From Ananas comosus (taxonomy: Eukaryota; Streptophyta; Magnoliopsida; Poales; Bromeliaceae): a stretch of 64,000 nucleotides of DNA. The position numbers and the translations under genes are program-made. The number at the start of each line of letters is the position of its first letter. The stretch's first letter is position 1. The notes under the pieces are model-generated. The model was not told the origin of the DNA, searched no databases, and saw only the letters and a list, made by a program, of their open reading frames with translations. The stretch spans positions 4,741,581 through 4,805,580 of the forward strand of contig NC_033627.1 in NCBI RefSeq assembly GCF_001540865.1. The letters are read 5' to 3'. Positions 22,101-34,045 of this stretch are shown piece after piece.

Positions 22101-25100
22101 CACTTTGATAATTTATGAAGCAAGCAATCGTGGACAATTAAATGTAATTAGCAGCAGAGTTCACATGCTCACCACAGCCTTCGAAGAACGGTTCATTTCC
22201 AAATCATTAATGACATAGAAGGCAAGAAGCGCCTGGCCAAGATTAAAAACATTGTGAGAACCAGCTTTATAGTTGGGTATAAGTTTCACTATGTAATTTC
22301 TGTCAGGCATATTTGTCTAAAACTTTATAAAAATTTCCAATGCTTAAGAATGATAGAAAGAAGTATCATGGTAATAAAGAAGATAAAACATTAGACCCAG
22401 GAGAACAAATAATAAGTGACAAACAATAAAATACTAACAGAAAGCAATGTAACATGAGAACAAGACCTTAAATTCGCACAGAAGTGCACAATTGGCTACT
22501 GAAGGTCAGTATCATACACAGAGATGTTGGAGACCAAAGGTTAATAGTGCATCTAATTGAGGAACATTCCATTTTGGATCAGTGCAACAAAGTGACTAAA
22601 AGTTGTGAACCAATAGAGAGTATGACAATCTATCTTTGAGCTCGGTTGGCCTTATCAGTTGCAAATTATTAAAAATGAATTTACCAGAAACCACCAACTT
22701 TTCTGACAATTTCAGAAATTCCAAAGTATTATCTAACTATCGGATCAACCCTTCATAGTTTGGTAAGTTTCAAGACATTAGGAATTGTTACAAAAGGGTA
22801 ATTAAGGAACAAAATAATGGCTAATCATAGTGAATCTTCCTTGGTTCTCTATATATGAACTTCAAGCTAGATCAAAGAGTTCTACACAATCCTGACTGTC
22901 TTGATGTTTCTTATGCCACATTCAACTAACTTCAGTCACTACTCACTAGACGGATGTACGACAACATATCATGATCTTCACCTCTCATGATATTATAGAC
23001 CCTCGGTGCTAAAATTTCATGATACTTCACATTCTCCTAGCTGACATATTGAGTGTCCAAAAATTTCCCAAAGGAGCCAAATTATGAGCTTAGTTTAGCT
23101 TAGTCTAATGTGCTGAGTATTACGTATTGAGAATCTACAGCTAACTAGCTAGCAAATAAGTGCAAAAATCCTTACTAGTGTGGAAGCATGATAGACTGAA
23201 AATTCAGTTTGGATTCCTCTACACTTAAAAACAGTGTAAACTTTTCTGTGATATTTCTGATAAATTGTCCAAGTTTGAGAAGCCGAACTAGCTATCTCCA
23301 GTGAAACAATAAAAAAGAAATTAAAATTTGCACATTTTACTTTTAGGAACACTATTACTGATCACCAGTAATGTGCGTTTGGAAGTAGAGACAAAGAGAA
23401 TACCTGTGAAACATTAGTCACCAACCTTGTAAGCATGTAGACCACAGCTACTTGATAATACAGAACTTTCTTGAACCAATGGGCCCAAGATATTCTCGAA
23501 AGATTCTTACACTGAATTTGTTTCTTTAGCCTGTAGGACGTAGAAGGAAAAAAGTAGATTACAACAAATTTATGATGAAACAAAACGCAAAGCTATATTG
23601 ACAAGAAACATAGAAATATCAGCTTACTCTGGTTCTTTTGTTCCAAGCAGGAAGACGCAGACGAAACAGCAACCAATGAAAATTGACAAGTAAGCAATCC
23701 AACGGTACTGATAAAGTTTTAACAAGATGTAAGTTGAAAAGGCAACTAACAGTACAAATTATGAGATACTATATTTATGAAGATACCTGGATTACTATGC
23801 TGATGGATTGCATGGTATTATATGCACTGAACACGGCTAAAGCAATTGCATACAAACTCAGATTGGCGATCTACAATAACCATCAGACTGAAAAATGAGA
23901 TACCATTTATTGGATATGCAAATTACATAAAGACAAATGAGCACAACGAGAAATTCTGACCATTGTAAAGGCATTGCGACAGCTGGCAAGTGCAACTCTG
24001 CTAGTTGGATTCAATGTGATGCAATTTACCATTGACCTTCAAAAGAAAATCACCAAGCAGATCAGCAATGAAACTAACAGAAGAAAAAAAAAAAGAAGCT
24101 TCACAGAGAGGAGGATTACATATGCGAAACTTGGGTAACTGCCCAACCCACATTGAAAATGGCAGCAAATGTGCTGTAACCAACGGTTTCCAGAACAGAA
24201 GAATCAGTCCTCAAAACTTTACAGGGTACGCATCCACCAAAAACAGACGAAAAGGAAATCGCAACCAAAATAGACCCCCCAGCATGCCATAGTTTGAAAT
24301 GCCCAAAACGGTCTATCTGATAAGAAAGCAAATATCAGCAAAACAAACCCTATTAATTCACAACAAACATGAAGAACAAGAAGAAGAAAGGAACAAAAGC
24401 AGAAAACATGGTATTTTGAGTAACCGTAATTACCGCTCGCTCCATAAGGATATTCAAAATAGCACAATAGCCTCATAGCATATGCAGTTGCAGCCTCTCA
24501 AAATATCCAGACTAATGTAGCTCATATGCAACCCATCCACATATATTGACTTTGAAATTTGCATCATCAAATAAAAGTAGAACTTCAAATTCAAGTTCTA
24601 CTTCTGAACTGTTCTGAAAGTACATTTAACAGTACTCAGATTTTTCGCTATGGTACTTCTTAAGCTATGATATTTCAAGACAATCAACGCACAATGCTAT
24701 TTTCTGCTCCCTCAAGAATCAGCAGTTTTGTTGCTTAAAATGTACTCTCAATTCAGAATAGAAAAACCAAAATTTTGAATCGTACCAGCTCTCCAGCAAA
24801 AATTGTTGTAAATGCATCTGCAGTTTGACCAGAAAGCATAACAACAGCTGCATCCCTGCAAAGAATCCATAACCCACGTAACAAATCTATGGCAGTCAAT
24901 AAACACAAACCACCAATTAAAGATGCAGCAGCAGTGAAAGGACCTCACAATATTATATAGTCGGAGTGAATCCAACAACAGTCACACAATCACATTTCCC
25001 TCACACTAGAGAAGGCTAATGAGACATAAATATGATGACTTTATGAACACAAAATGGCGAAATAATAGTCAACCAAGTACATAGGAAATCTAGTAAATAT

Positions 25101-25892
25101 CACAATGCAAAAGACAACAGGTGAGCTTTCCTAGCAAGGAGATAGCAGAAAATGGGATTTTTATTTAAAAGCTTATTGAGACGAAAAGGTTTAGAAGCAA
25201 AAAGTACCTCTTAAACACAGAAGCATTTGACCAAGCTTCTAAAAAAACTCTCAGGCACAGAAGAAGAAGATCCAGTCTAAAGCTTCTGCTTCTACTGCGA
25301 ATAGGACTTACTAACGGATTTGATGAAAACACTGTTAGTGGCTGCTCAAACAACACTGTACTTCTACAGAAATCGCTCAACTCACAAACCACTTCCACAT
25401 TAGCTCCAACAAGCCCAAACAAGCGATAAATATACAGGGATGCTTTTGTTGTTTCAAGCAAGTTAGAGAGCCTCAATTTTCATTCGCTGAAGTTGATTAC
25501 AATGAAAAACTCAAATGTTTCCTTTTTGTTCTTCGACAGTTTATAATCGCTCTACAGTTATTGTTGGGCAAAGGGATGTCTCTAGTCATTTTAGTTAACT
25601 AGCCTGAATAATTCTCATGCAACCGTTATGCTCTAAGTATTACATTATTGTGAATAGAAAAGAAAAACAGGAGAAATACATGTAACAGCAATCAATACCA
25701 AGCAACTGTGAATGAAATATACCTTGGACTAAGCCCTATGTCAGTCAAGAACAGTAATAAATAAGTAAACCAACAAGCCGATGTTATGTCATTTAGCATG
25801 TGACCGGAGCCATAAGAAAGAATTGATAGCCTTCCCAACGGCTTAGCATGTTCTGCTTCAGATGATGACTCGTCGCCAGTAGTATTAACCAT
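19106..25892 (-). CDS. MFSD12-like major facilitator superfamily transporter
   Basis: Twelve coding exons: 25892-25723, 24855-24786, 24316-24120, 24036-23961, 23870-23787, 23707-23628, 23530-23404, 22232-22173, 21641-21591, 21505-21347, 20233-20101 and 19284-19106. The lengths total 1386 bases, so the frame closes exactly at 461 aa plus stop, and every junction has GT/AG. The protein opens with a hydrophilic N-terminus, then LSYGSGHMLNDITSACWFTY (first membrane helix). The loop LSGQTADAF...GELIDRFGHFKLWH has the MFS GxxxDRxGxxK signature. Further blocks are WAVTQVSHMSMV, TSRVALASCRNAFT and RLVTNVSQ; the last two match the MFSD12/GPH-like family. About 11-12 membrane helices are expected. Animal MFSD12 is needed for cysteine import into lysosome-related organelles; the plant substrate is not known. 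The ATG at 25892 is the first in frame: upstream, the spliced leader has an in-frame TGA. Confidence 0.9.
20490..20756. mobile_element. Probable MITE in a transporter intron
   Basis: The block is built of repeated ttttccatggaaa- and ggaaaaa-type words and ends ggaaccaaataacccct. It resembles sequence at about 31180-31697, which ends in aaacaccctctaa. Such end words are common in plant MITEs. No target duplication was resolved. Confidence 0.4.
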
Positions 25893-27183
25893 AATGGAAA
25901 CAAAATTTGTCGAAATACGTCCGCTATTCCTTCGTTGCCTGCATAACCACAAAAATTAATAACAAAAAAATGTCAAATGCTCAACAAAGTAAACATGAAA
26001 AGCATCTTTCTAGTCGTACAGTAATTTTTTTTAACACTAATTGATGAATACTCATTATACGATTTGTCGTTCCTCACCGATCAATGAATTTCCTCACATC
26101 AAACATTGTAATCTTGACACCTAGAATGTTTGAAGCAGAAGGCCAATATTGAGAAAATTGAGACATGTTATCTGTGTAGGAAAGTAAACATCCAATTTTC
26201 ATGAAACAACACACCAGTATGAAGTTCCTGACAATCTAAAATCTTCTTTAGGGGACAGGTTCTATAAATAGAATGGTTAAATAGCAAGCATTCCATATAT
26301 GCTGAAAACCAAAAAAGGACAGTAATCTCAACATTTATTGAAGATAATCTGCAAAATATTTGCTACAAATATCAAATTTAAGTAATATTAATGCAACATC
26401 AGGATGAAGCAAGAACTAAAGATTCTTCCTTTGTGTCCTCACTGTTATTCCTATTATAGGCCACTTTGATATTGTACCCTCAAATTTCATTTTTTTCCCC
26501 CTTTATTGTCACCTTCTTAATTTTTATTTTTTTAAATTAAAAGATTTGGTCAAATAAATTACACAGTTTATTAAATTTATCAACTTAGTAAGCTAACATA
26601 AAAAGAAAAGTAAGGTTGAGGGGAGCTAATTTCGAAATGGGCTATAGTGGAGGGGGTGTCCATACATTTTTTTTTGCCTTCCTAAAGTACTCCGAAAGCG
26701 TAAAAAACACTTCTTTTCTCAACAATTTTGTACTTTCCTTTTCTCTTATTTCCTCTTTTATTCTCTCAACACAAACAACGCATCAAGGATTACAAGGAAA
26801 GCATCACAAGGAATTATATTAAATTTTATAATAATATTACACTCAAAACAATCACACTAATCGAGCAATAAACGTACATAACCCTAGAAAAAAAAGGCCC
26901 CAAAATTTACCATAAACTAGACGCAAAGAAAAATCCTCAAAAATCACTAAAAATAGGAATAAAAACAAGTGCAAATAAAACTATTTACCACCCAGCAAAA
27001 AATCCAAAACCAGGAAACAAGGGCGCATTAACAACTAAATGATAAATTTTAACCCAAACACAAAACAAAACCCAATTCACAAAACCTAGAAACGAAATCT
27101 AGCATAACTCACATAAATGAGTACCAAAAATCTCTAAATTTAACAGACCTAGCAAATCGCAAATTTTCAGGAAATTTTTACCT

Positions 27184-27375
27184 TGGAATGTCCCAAATTC
27201 AACGAGGAATCAACAAAAAGATGACCCCGACTACACCAATCGATCGCGTACGCTCCCAAAAAGAGAATGGATCAAAAATGTTAGGAAGAAGAAGAAGATG
27301 CGTAACAACGCACGCGATCGATATCGAGTGTAGCGGTGGTGAGGGGAGCTCCTCGCATGTAGCAGACCCAAAAAG
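27184..27375 (-). other. Non-coding first exon (5' UTR) of the transporter gene, with a uORF
   Basis: A TATA box (TATAAAAAA, minus strand, 27406-27398) places the start near 27375. The donor CCAAG|GTAAAA ends the exon at 27184, and the acceptor TTATGCAG gives exon 2 from 25938. The spliced frame leading to the ATG at 25892 contains a TGA just before the junction, so exon 1 is non-coding for the main protein. It holds one ATG (27358) opening a 25-codon upstream ORF that stops at 27281. Confidence 0.6.
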
Positions 27376-27397
27376 GAGCGACTTTTCACTCAATTCC

Positions 27398-27406
27398 TTT
27401 TTTATA
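27398..27406 (-). promoter_or_regulatory. TATA box of the transporter gene
   Basis: TATAAAAAA on the minus strand, in front of a GC-richer leader and the 5' UTR exon. Confidence 0.55.
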
Positions 27407-27419
27407 CACTCTTAGTGGG

Positions 27420-28000
27420 GGCGAAATGTAACGTTAGCCCCTCTGCTATCCTCTTATTACAATATGGTTGCTCAACTTTTTTAAAGCAATTCTACATGTA
27501 ATAAGTAGGAATAATTTCATAGATGCCCTTCTAGAAACTATTAATTTCATCAATACCCTTCTAAAATTGATAATATTAATAACCTCACTTACTTTATCAA
27601 TTTTTTTATATTACTAAAAATTATAAAAAAAAAATTCAACTATTATAAAGCATGCGTATAGTATATTTTTCAACTTTTTTCTCTTTTCGATACATAATTT
27701 TTCTTTTTTGTAATTCAGATTAAAAATAGTTTAAACAAAAAGGACAGGGACCAAATCGTGATAATGTATTTGGATAGGCACTATGCATACATTTTACTCT
27801 TGTAAGGATTTCGATTGGGCGAGCAAAAGCGGCATGAGGTTAGGGAGGCATGGGAGACAGCGGCGGTGGGTCCCATCTTGCCAATGTCCATTTCGGAATT
27901 TGTAGATATTATCGTCTGCACTGGATGTACAAGTATATTTTATACATTACACCGTTAAAAAAAAAAAAATATTATATAGGAATCTTAAAATTAAAATCTA
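27420..28000. other. Intergenic DNA with one side of a paralogous block
   Basis: The stretch at about 27855-27945 (gcggcggtgggtccc...aatttgtag...tggatgta) resembles 39185-39255. No gene seen. Confidence 0.4.
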
Positions 28001-28085
28001 ATACTGGCCGTCTCTGGCGCAAATGACAAAAAATTTGATTGCTGAAATCTAAGTTTTGGAATTCGAAGCCTAATCACTTTTGTAA
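28000..28085 (+). mobile_element. Partial tRNA-derived SINE (head only)
   Basis: tactggccgtctctggcgca, then ttggaattcgaagcct, resembles the A-box and B-box region of the complete SINE at 28645-28795. The usual 3' tail is missing. Three imperfect copies of a ggtggatccgtatgcggagg-like word follow at about 28117, 28148 and 28285. Confidence 0.5.
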
Positions 28086-28644
28086 GCTGGGAATGCTCTT
28101 GAGAAACTTTTCGTCCGGTAGATTCGTACGCGGAGGTTCAACTTTTTGTTCGGTGGATCCGTATGCGGAGGTTCTCAATCAGTTATCTCAACGATTCGAA
28201 TATTTCACGGAGTAACTAAACCAATTACATAAGTAGCTCAGATCTTTCAGAAAGTAACTAGAATGCATGTTCTTAGAAAAGCTTTTGTCCTGGAGGATCT
28301 ATAAGCGGAGGTTCTCAGCTAGCTTTCTAAGCATTTTGAATTTTCTTTAGCCCGATTGGTTATATTTTTCTCTCTTTATTTTTTTTTTGTTGCTACGACA
28401 AGAGAAGGGCATATTTTAGAACTCTTTAGAGTTTTGGTGAGAGAATCTATTTTTTGTAGATTATTTCTTTAATGTTTTTTGGTTGAAATAAGAAAAAGGT
28501 GTATTCTGTTATTTTTTTGGTTATTTTTTGAGAGCTTTTTTATTACAAGAGAGAGGGTTTCACCATAATATATGTTTATCCAATATTTTCATAGAATTGT
28601 AGAATTTATGTAGCAATATAACCTTTACAATTTATAAATATAAT

Positions 28645-28795
28645 ACCGACCGTCCCTAGAGCAAGTGACAAAGAGCTTGGCGGTTGGTACCCGAAACTCA
28701 AATTCGAATCCTAGTTGATTCATATTTCTAACTAAGTTTATTTCTAAATGAAATAAACGAAATGGGTAGCGTGCTACCTATCCCTTAAAAAAAAA
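28645..28795 (+). mobile_element. tRNA-derived SINE
   Basis: The 5' part has a tRNA-like promoter: an A-box-like tagagcaagtgacaaag and a B box aattcgaatcct. The body reads tttctaactaagtttatttc and the 3' end reads gggtagcgtgctacctatcc before an A tract (28787-28795). An antisense copy lies at 39029-39180. The last ~50 bases resemble the 3' end of the LINE at 1018-1335, as expected of a SINE mobilised by that LINE type. Confidence 0.75.
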
Positions 28796-29062
28796 TTTAC
28801 TGTACTATTAGAAGTACAACAGCTCTCGTACGCTATAAGTTTTTAACCATTTCATCAAAATTGAGAAAAAAAATCAAAAGAAAGAAAAAAAAATGAGACA
28901 TCCATTTTTTTTTTTCAAATTTTTTTATCTCTTATCCTAATCATCTATTAAAATTGATGTATGTTAGAAACTTAAGAGTTCGTGCATGCAGGCTGCTGTA
29001 CGCCTAATAGCACAATAAGTCGGCTCATAATAGTCTTTCCAGTATTTATTTATTAATAAAAA

Positions 29063-29290
29063 TTAAGTGTCGTGCGTCAAATTTAATGAATATATACACA
29101 CGATGCAGGCAAAGATTTCTACGGAATGTTGGAACTCATCGATCTTCTTCGCCGTATCAAGCCCGTAATAATAATAATAATAATAATAATAAGAGTAAAA
29201 GATTCAACTGAATCCGGAAGTGTGAATGAAATCGGGCGGTGGTTGTACGGCTCGGATTCCAAGACTGTGATGCCATTTGCTGACTGACAT
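29063..29290. repeat. Paralogous block A (partner at 41395-41590)
   Basis: Shared words in the same order and strand: aattaagtgtcg, gatgcaggcaa/gtgcaggcaa, gggcggtgg, ggattcca and gatgccat. The two blocks are clearly homologous but diverged, and a (TAA)n tract at about 29168-29192 is unique to this copy. Nature unknown: duplicated genomic segment or copies of an undefined repeat. Confidence 0.6.
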
Positions 29291-29361
29291 TATTATGCTC
29301 ACACGCGTCCCCCAGTACTGTTGTCGTTAGTTCTGGTGTACCTGTGGTATATAAAATTTTT

Positions 29362-29726
29362 AAAATAATTATTTATATATTTCTCGCATGTTTTTCTATT
29401 ATTCCAAATTTTTTATTTATTATTCGCTTAAGTTATTTCAGATTAAACGTGAATTAAATATCTGTGAGGATTTAAAAAATTAAAATATTTTTTTTTTGCG
29501 TGTAACTTAAGGATAAATAAGAAAAGTTGGTCATGGCAGAATGGTATCTTTAGAAGGACAAAATAGTAATTTTACGGAGATAACAGCTATTGCTAATAGT
29601 TAATTTAACTTCAGAAGTATATTTAAAATAATTCGGAACGTAAAAAAGATATTTTTAATATTATTTTTCTACGAGGAATAAATTAAAAAGTTAAAAACTT
29701 TTCAGATGTATATAAGCAATTACTTC
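29362..29726. mobile_element. MULE-type MITE, short relative of 767-1629
   Basis: The ends read inward as AAAATAATTATTTATATA and GAAGTAATTGCTTATATA. They are flanked by AAAATTTTT (29353-29361) and TAAATTTTT (29727-29735), 8 of 9 identical. The subterminal words ttaagttatttcagattaaacg and ggataaataagaaaag match the element at 767-1629 and, in reverse complement, the right side of the Pack-MULE at 56292-58300. Confidence 0.6.
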
Positions 29727-30138
29727 TAAATTTTTTATATTTATTCTCATATTTTCTGGTATGATATTATTTAAATATTATATATTTTTTCGTTTTAGAT
29801 TTCGATGTAAAATCTACCTCGCACTTCTGAATGCTAAACCGCCTCTGATATCAAATTATAATCATCCAGTACTAAAACTAATAACTTGTTGAGTTCAAAT
29901 CACCAATGAATAATATTCAAGGCCAATTATTGATTCTGATTGATTGCGTATCTATTTCAAATTATGTTATTTAGAAAAGATAAGTTTGGCTGACAAGTTG
30001 TGTTGGGACAGATAAGTTAAATTGGTTGGCAGATTGGCATAAATTTGTATTTCTATAATCATCCTCTCGGATGGGAGGTGATGTGACTTTTGCTAAATAA
30101 TTATTATGGTAATAATAAAGTTGGCATTATATAATTAT

Positions 30139-30497
30139 GAAAAAACTTCAAAAAAATTCCCTATATGCTTTCGTAGTTTCTCACTTTGCTCTCCCGTGGT
30201 TTAAAATGTCTCAATATGCCCCCTTGTGGTTTCTTTTTTCTCTTTTTCATATCAATTTCATTATTTTTTTTTTTCTTAAATCAGTGATAAAGTTAAAATT
30301 AAAGAGTACTAAAGTAAATATTTGATAAATTTAGATGGGTATCTGAAGTTTTTTGTATATAATTTAGTGAAATATTAACGAAAAAGCTATCGAAAAGATA
30401 AAAACAAAACAACAGGGGGGCAATTTGATACATGTTAAACCACAGGGGATGAAGTGAGAAACTATGAAATTATAGGGAGGGTTTTTGAAGTTTTCCC
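30139..30497. mobile_element. GGGAAAACTTC-family MITE with perfect 9-bp target duplication
   Basis: TATAATTAT flanks the element at 30130-30138 and 30498-30506. The arms carry tctcactttgct, gtggtttaaaatg and cccccttgtggtt words in inverted orientation, each arm about 100 bases. A non-coding interior includes gaagttttttgtatataatt. The sequence is collinear with 55369-55724. A paralogous segment at 43845-43875 lacks the insert and has a single copy of the target. Confidence 0.85.
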
Positions 30498-31179
30498 TAT
30501 AATTATTGCACACTTTTGATCATTTAGTATATTATTATACATATGATAAGAGTATCCGAAGAAGAAGTCTATGCATTCATAGGATTATAGGATTAGATAA
30601 TAACAAAAGCTCAAATCTCTCCTCTCCAAGCATATATGAATACATTCACATAAATAATTTAATAAATAAGTGAACACACCGACTAATATGTCATATATAG
30701 AGTGTGGTTATGGGGCTTACAGAATGATTTGGAGGGATTTTTTTAAGTATAAAAATATATAAATATAGTTCTCTAACGACTCAAGCTTTTAAAATACAAC
30801 GATTATTTCACATGATATCAGAACAGGAGTTTCTGAATTTGAGCCACCTCAAACTCTTAACATTATTAATTTTCTTCTTATTAATTTTCTTTTTTTTAAT
30901 TTAAGTCTACTCATGAATCTTGTAAAATTAAAGTCTTGAAAACGATTGTTTCACATTTTTCTCTTTTGGAGCAATGCTTGTTTTTCAATCCAAAATGGAT
31001 TGTAATTCTAAAACTCAAGTCAAATTTTTTTCTACGAGTCATATCTCTTTTTTTGTATTTATGAAAAAATAAAAAAGAAATTGAAACATTCTTCGTTGGG
31101 TGGGTGGATTAAATATCTGAGTAAATATTTTTTATTTTTATGTGTTGAATATAAATATTAAATACACTGTACCTTAATG

Positions 31180-31697
31180 GTGTGTTTTGTTTCTTAGAAA
31201 AGCATTAAAAAATATTTTTTGAAATTTTGATTTCATGAAAAACATTTTTTTTATAGTTTTTTACTTTATGAATAAAAAAGTTCAAAAAACCAAAAAGGCT
31301 ATTTTTCTTAAAATATGAAAAAAAAATAAGAAAAAATATTTTCTCTAGAAACCAAACGGACAAAAATACTTTTCTAGAAAAAAAAAAAAAAAAAAAAAAA
31401 ACTGTTCTCTACAATATTTTTTGAAAAATCAAACACCCTCTAAAAAGGTACATGTTTGGTTCTGTAGAAAATATTCAGAAAACATTTTTTCTGCCTAAAA
31501 GATATTTCCATCCATTTAGTTCCTAGAAAAAATAGTTTTTTCTTAAAAAAATTATTTAGAATTTATGAAAGAATAGTATTTTTGCTTTTCAAATTTTCTA
31601 TATGGAAAACGAAAACTGTAGAAAAGGATCTTTGTCATTGAAAACTTTTTCTGAAAAATATTTTTTCACACTTTTCTTAAAAGCCAAACACTCTCTA
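31180..31697. repeat. Two adjacent low-complexity MITE-like blocks
   Basis: Blocks at about 31180-31441 and 31450-31697 are rich in [18 protein letters not shown] words. They end in caaacaccctctaa and caaacactctctaa and begin with gtgttttgtttc or tgtttggttctg. The beginning and end words are roughly complementary, as in MITEs. An A tract lies at about 31379-31401. Confidence 0.4.
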
Positions 31698-31928
31698 AGC
31701 TAGCTATTGGAGAATAATGATTATTTCACATATTTCAACTCCTCCATTTCAACTTTAAAAAATTGTAGGCACCCGGTTTATTAAAATATAACATCCACTA
31801 AACATATTTTAATTATTAAAATTTTAAACCTAAAATCTAATTTAATTGATGTAATCTGCACTATGAAAAAAGCCAATATACAAATTATTATAGACTTCAG
31901 ATTTCAATAAAAGAGAATTATCATGTCT

Positions 31929-31969
<41 letters not shown>

Positions 31970-32520
31970 CAGGGCTGCTGTGCTCTTAGGAGAATAGAGG
32001 CCTCCGCGCTCCTGAGCCGTTTTCGATGATGGAGTTTTCGAATCGACGATCGGCTCCGTTAGATTTGATCTAGCGCATTTGAAGTTTCTAGAAAATAATT
32101 TTTGTGATTTTTTTATATCATTTACTTAGTGATCGAAAGGATTCAAAATTCATAATTTTTAATGGTTGATATCTGCCGTTTTCAAGTTTAACAGTGTAGA
32201 AGTATTCAAATCAGATGAAATTTTGATACAAAACTCTTTATAATATTCACAACAAGATCAATATTTCTGATCGAAAATTTTAGTGCTATATCACCACTTT
32301 TTATAGGAATTTTATTTTCAGCCGTTAAAAATTATTGATTTTGAATCCTTTCGATTGTTAGATAAATGATATCGAAAAATCGCAAAAATTATTTTCTAGA
32401 AACTTCAAATACGCTAGATCAAGTTTAACGGAGTCGATCATCGATTCGGAAACTCCATCATCGAAAACGGCTCAGGAGCACAGAGGCCTCTATGCTCCTG
32501 AGAGCACAGCAGCCCTGCTC
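31970..32520. mobile_element. Long-inverted-repeat MITE
   Basis: The left arm starts gcagggctgctgtgctc and reads on through cctgagccgttttcgatgat, aatcgacgatcggctccg and tagatttgatctag; the right arm is the reverse complement. The arms are more than 130 bases and nearly perfect. A (TA)n then (GA)n tract adjoins the left side. Confidence 0.75.
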
Positions 32521-32678
32521 TAAATGATATCGAAAAATCGCAAAAATTATTTTCTAGAAACTTCAAATACGCTAGATCATGTTTAACGGAGTCGATCATC
32601 GATTCGGAAACTTCATCATCGAAAACGGCTCAGGAGCACGGAGGCCTCTGTGCTCCTGAGAGCACAGCAGCCCTACTC
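32363..32678. repeat. 158-bp tandem duplication of the MITE right arm
   Basis: The segment 32363-32520 is repeated at once as 32521-32678 with a few substitutions. The duplicated unit begins taaatgatatcgaaaaatcg and ends at the outer tip of the element. The second copy has no left arm. Confidence 0.85.
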
Positions 32679-32751
32679 TATATATATATATAGTATATTA
32701 TATATATATATATATTATATATATATTATTATATATATATATATATATATG

Positions 32752-32974
32752 AGTCCGCGTACTATGCTATTAATAGACGAAGCACTTGGTGCTACCAAGT
32801 TTTCCGCCGTTAAATCTATCCTTTTGATCATTTTCACCCGTTAGATCAACTATTCAACCAACCACTCACTCAACCCTTAGGGGGCCCACATCATCCTAAC
32901 CACACATCTCTTAATTCAATGGCCAAAAACTTGTAGCACCAATGACTTTGTGCTATTAATAGCATAGTAGCCTA

Positions 32975-32975
<1 letters not shown>
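32752..32975. mobile_element. Short TA-flanked MITE
   Basis: Inverted ends: left ctatgctattaatag, right ctattaatagcatag. The interior has a ccgttaaatctat...cacccgttagatcaac core and a catcctaaccacacatctct block. Relatives are at 33019-33205, 33790-34018 and 35650-35868. TA tracts lie on both sides. Confidence 0.65.
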
Positions 32976-33016
<41 letters not shown>

Positions 33017-33018
33017 AA

Positions 33019-33205
33019 TTGAGCCTATACTTTTAAAAGTATAAAGTTGTTGGTGCTTGTAGATTTTTAGCCATTGGATTAAGAGATATGCGGTTAGGAT
33101 GTATAATCGAATAGTTGAAAATGATCCGAGGAGTAGATTCTAACGATAAAAAACTTACAACCACTAAGTGCTTGATGCTTTTACAAGCACCACAGCTGGA
33201 CTATA
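33019..33205. mobile_element. Short TA-flanked MITE, inverted relative of 32752-32975
   Basis: Inverted ends: left acttttaaaagtataaag, right gatgcttttacaagcacc. The block gattaagagatatgcggttaggat is the reverse complement of the matching block in 32752-32975, so this copy is in the opposite orientation. Confidence 0.6.
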
Positions 33206-33225
33206 TATATATATATATATATATA

Positions 33226-33770
33226 GTGAGGGCTACTATACTATCGGAAGCACAGAGCCTTCCGTGCTTCCAGTTCGTTTTTCGATGTTGCGACTTTCGA
33301 ATCATCGATCAGCCCATTAAACTTGATGTAGAGTATTTGAAGTATCTAGAAAATAAATTTATGATTTTACGATATCATTTTGCCTAGTGAATGAAGAGGC
33401 TCAAAATCAACGCTGAAAATAAAAATCTTACCAAAAATATAATAATATGACATTTAAATTTTAAATCAAAAATATGATTTGTTTTATATAGTATAAAAAA
33501 TTTTCTATTAAAATTTCACGTGATTTGAATATTTCTGCACCGTTAAACTTGCAAACGGCTCACTACGGCCATTGAAATTTGTTGATTTTTGAGCTCATTC
33601 GATCACTAGGCAAAATGATATCGAAAAATAATAAAATTTATTTTCTAGGTACTCCAAATACTCTAGATTAAGTTTAACGGAGCCGATTGACGATTCGAAA
33701 GTCGCAACATTGAAAACGAGCTGGAAGCACGGGAAGCTCCGTGCTTTCGATAGCATAGTAGCCTCACTCT
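33226..33770. mobile_element. Long-inverted-repeat MITE
   Basis: The left arm has gtgagggctactatactatc, then cggaagcacagagccttccg; the right arm ends atagcatagtagcctcactc. The arms also share gactttcgaatc-type and cattaaacttgatgt-type words. Same family as 1-90 and 31970-32520. Confidence 0.75.
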
Positions 33771-33789
33771 ATATTATATATATATATAG

Positions 33790-34008
33790 AGTTGAGCTAT
33801 GATACTTTTACAAGTATCACATCATGGTGCTATTAGGTTTTAACCATTGGATTACTTTTTTGATTATTAATATCCCTGGATTAACACTATTCCACCTACC
33901 ACCACCTACCACCACCTACCACCATCATCTCAACCTCACATCTCTCCATCCAAGGGCTAAAAACACACAAGTATCACCCCCATGATACTTTTACAAGTAT
34001 TCTAGCCC

Positions 34009-34018
<10 letters not shown>
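33790..34018. mobile_element. Short TA-flanked MITE with an internal short tandem repeat
   Basis: Ends: left gatacttttacaagtatc, right gatacttttacaagtatt; each is nearly self-complementary. Inside is a taccaccacc tandem repeat (about 33895-33925). TA tracts on both sides. Confidence 0.6.

Positions 34019-34045
<27 letters not shown>

Noticed and set aside
28645..28730. A functional tRNA gene from the A-box and B-box match
   Set aside because: No cloverleaf can be formed and the sequence continues into a SINE body and A tail.
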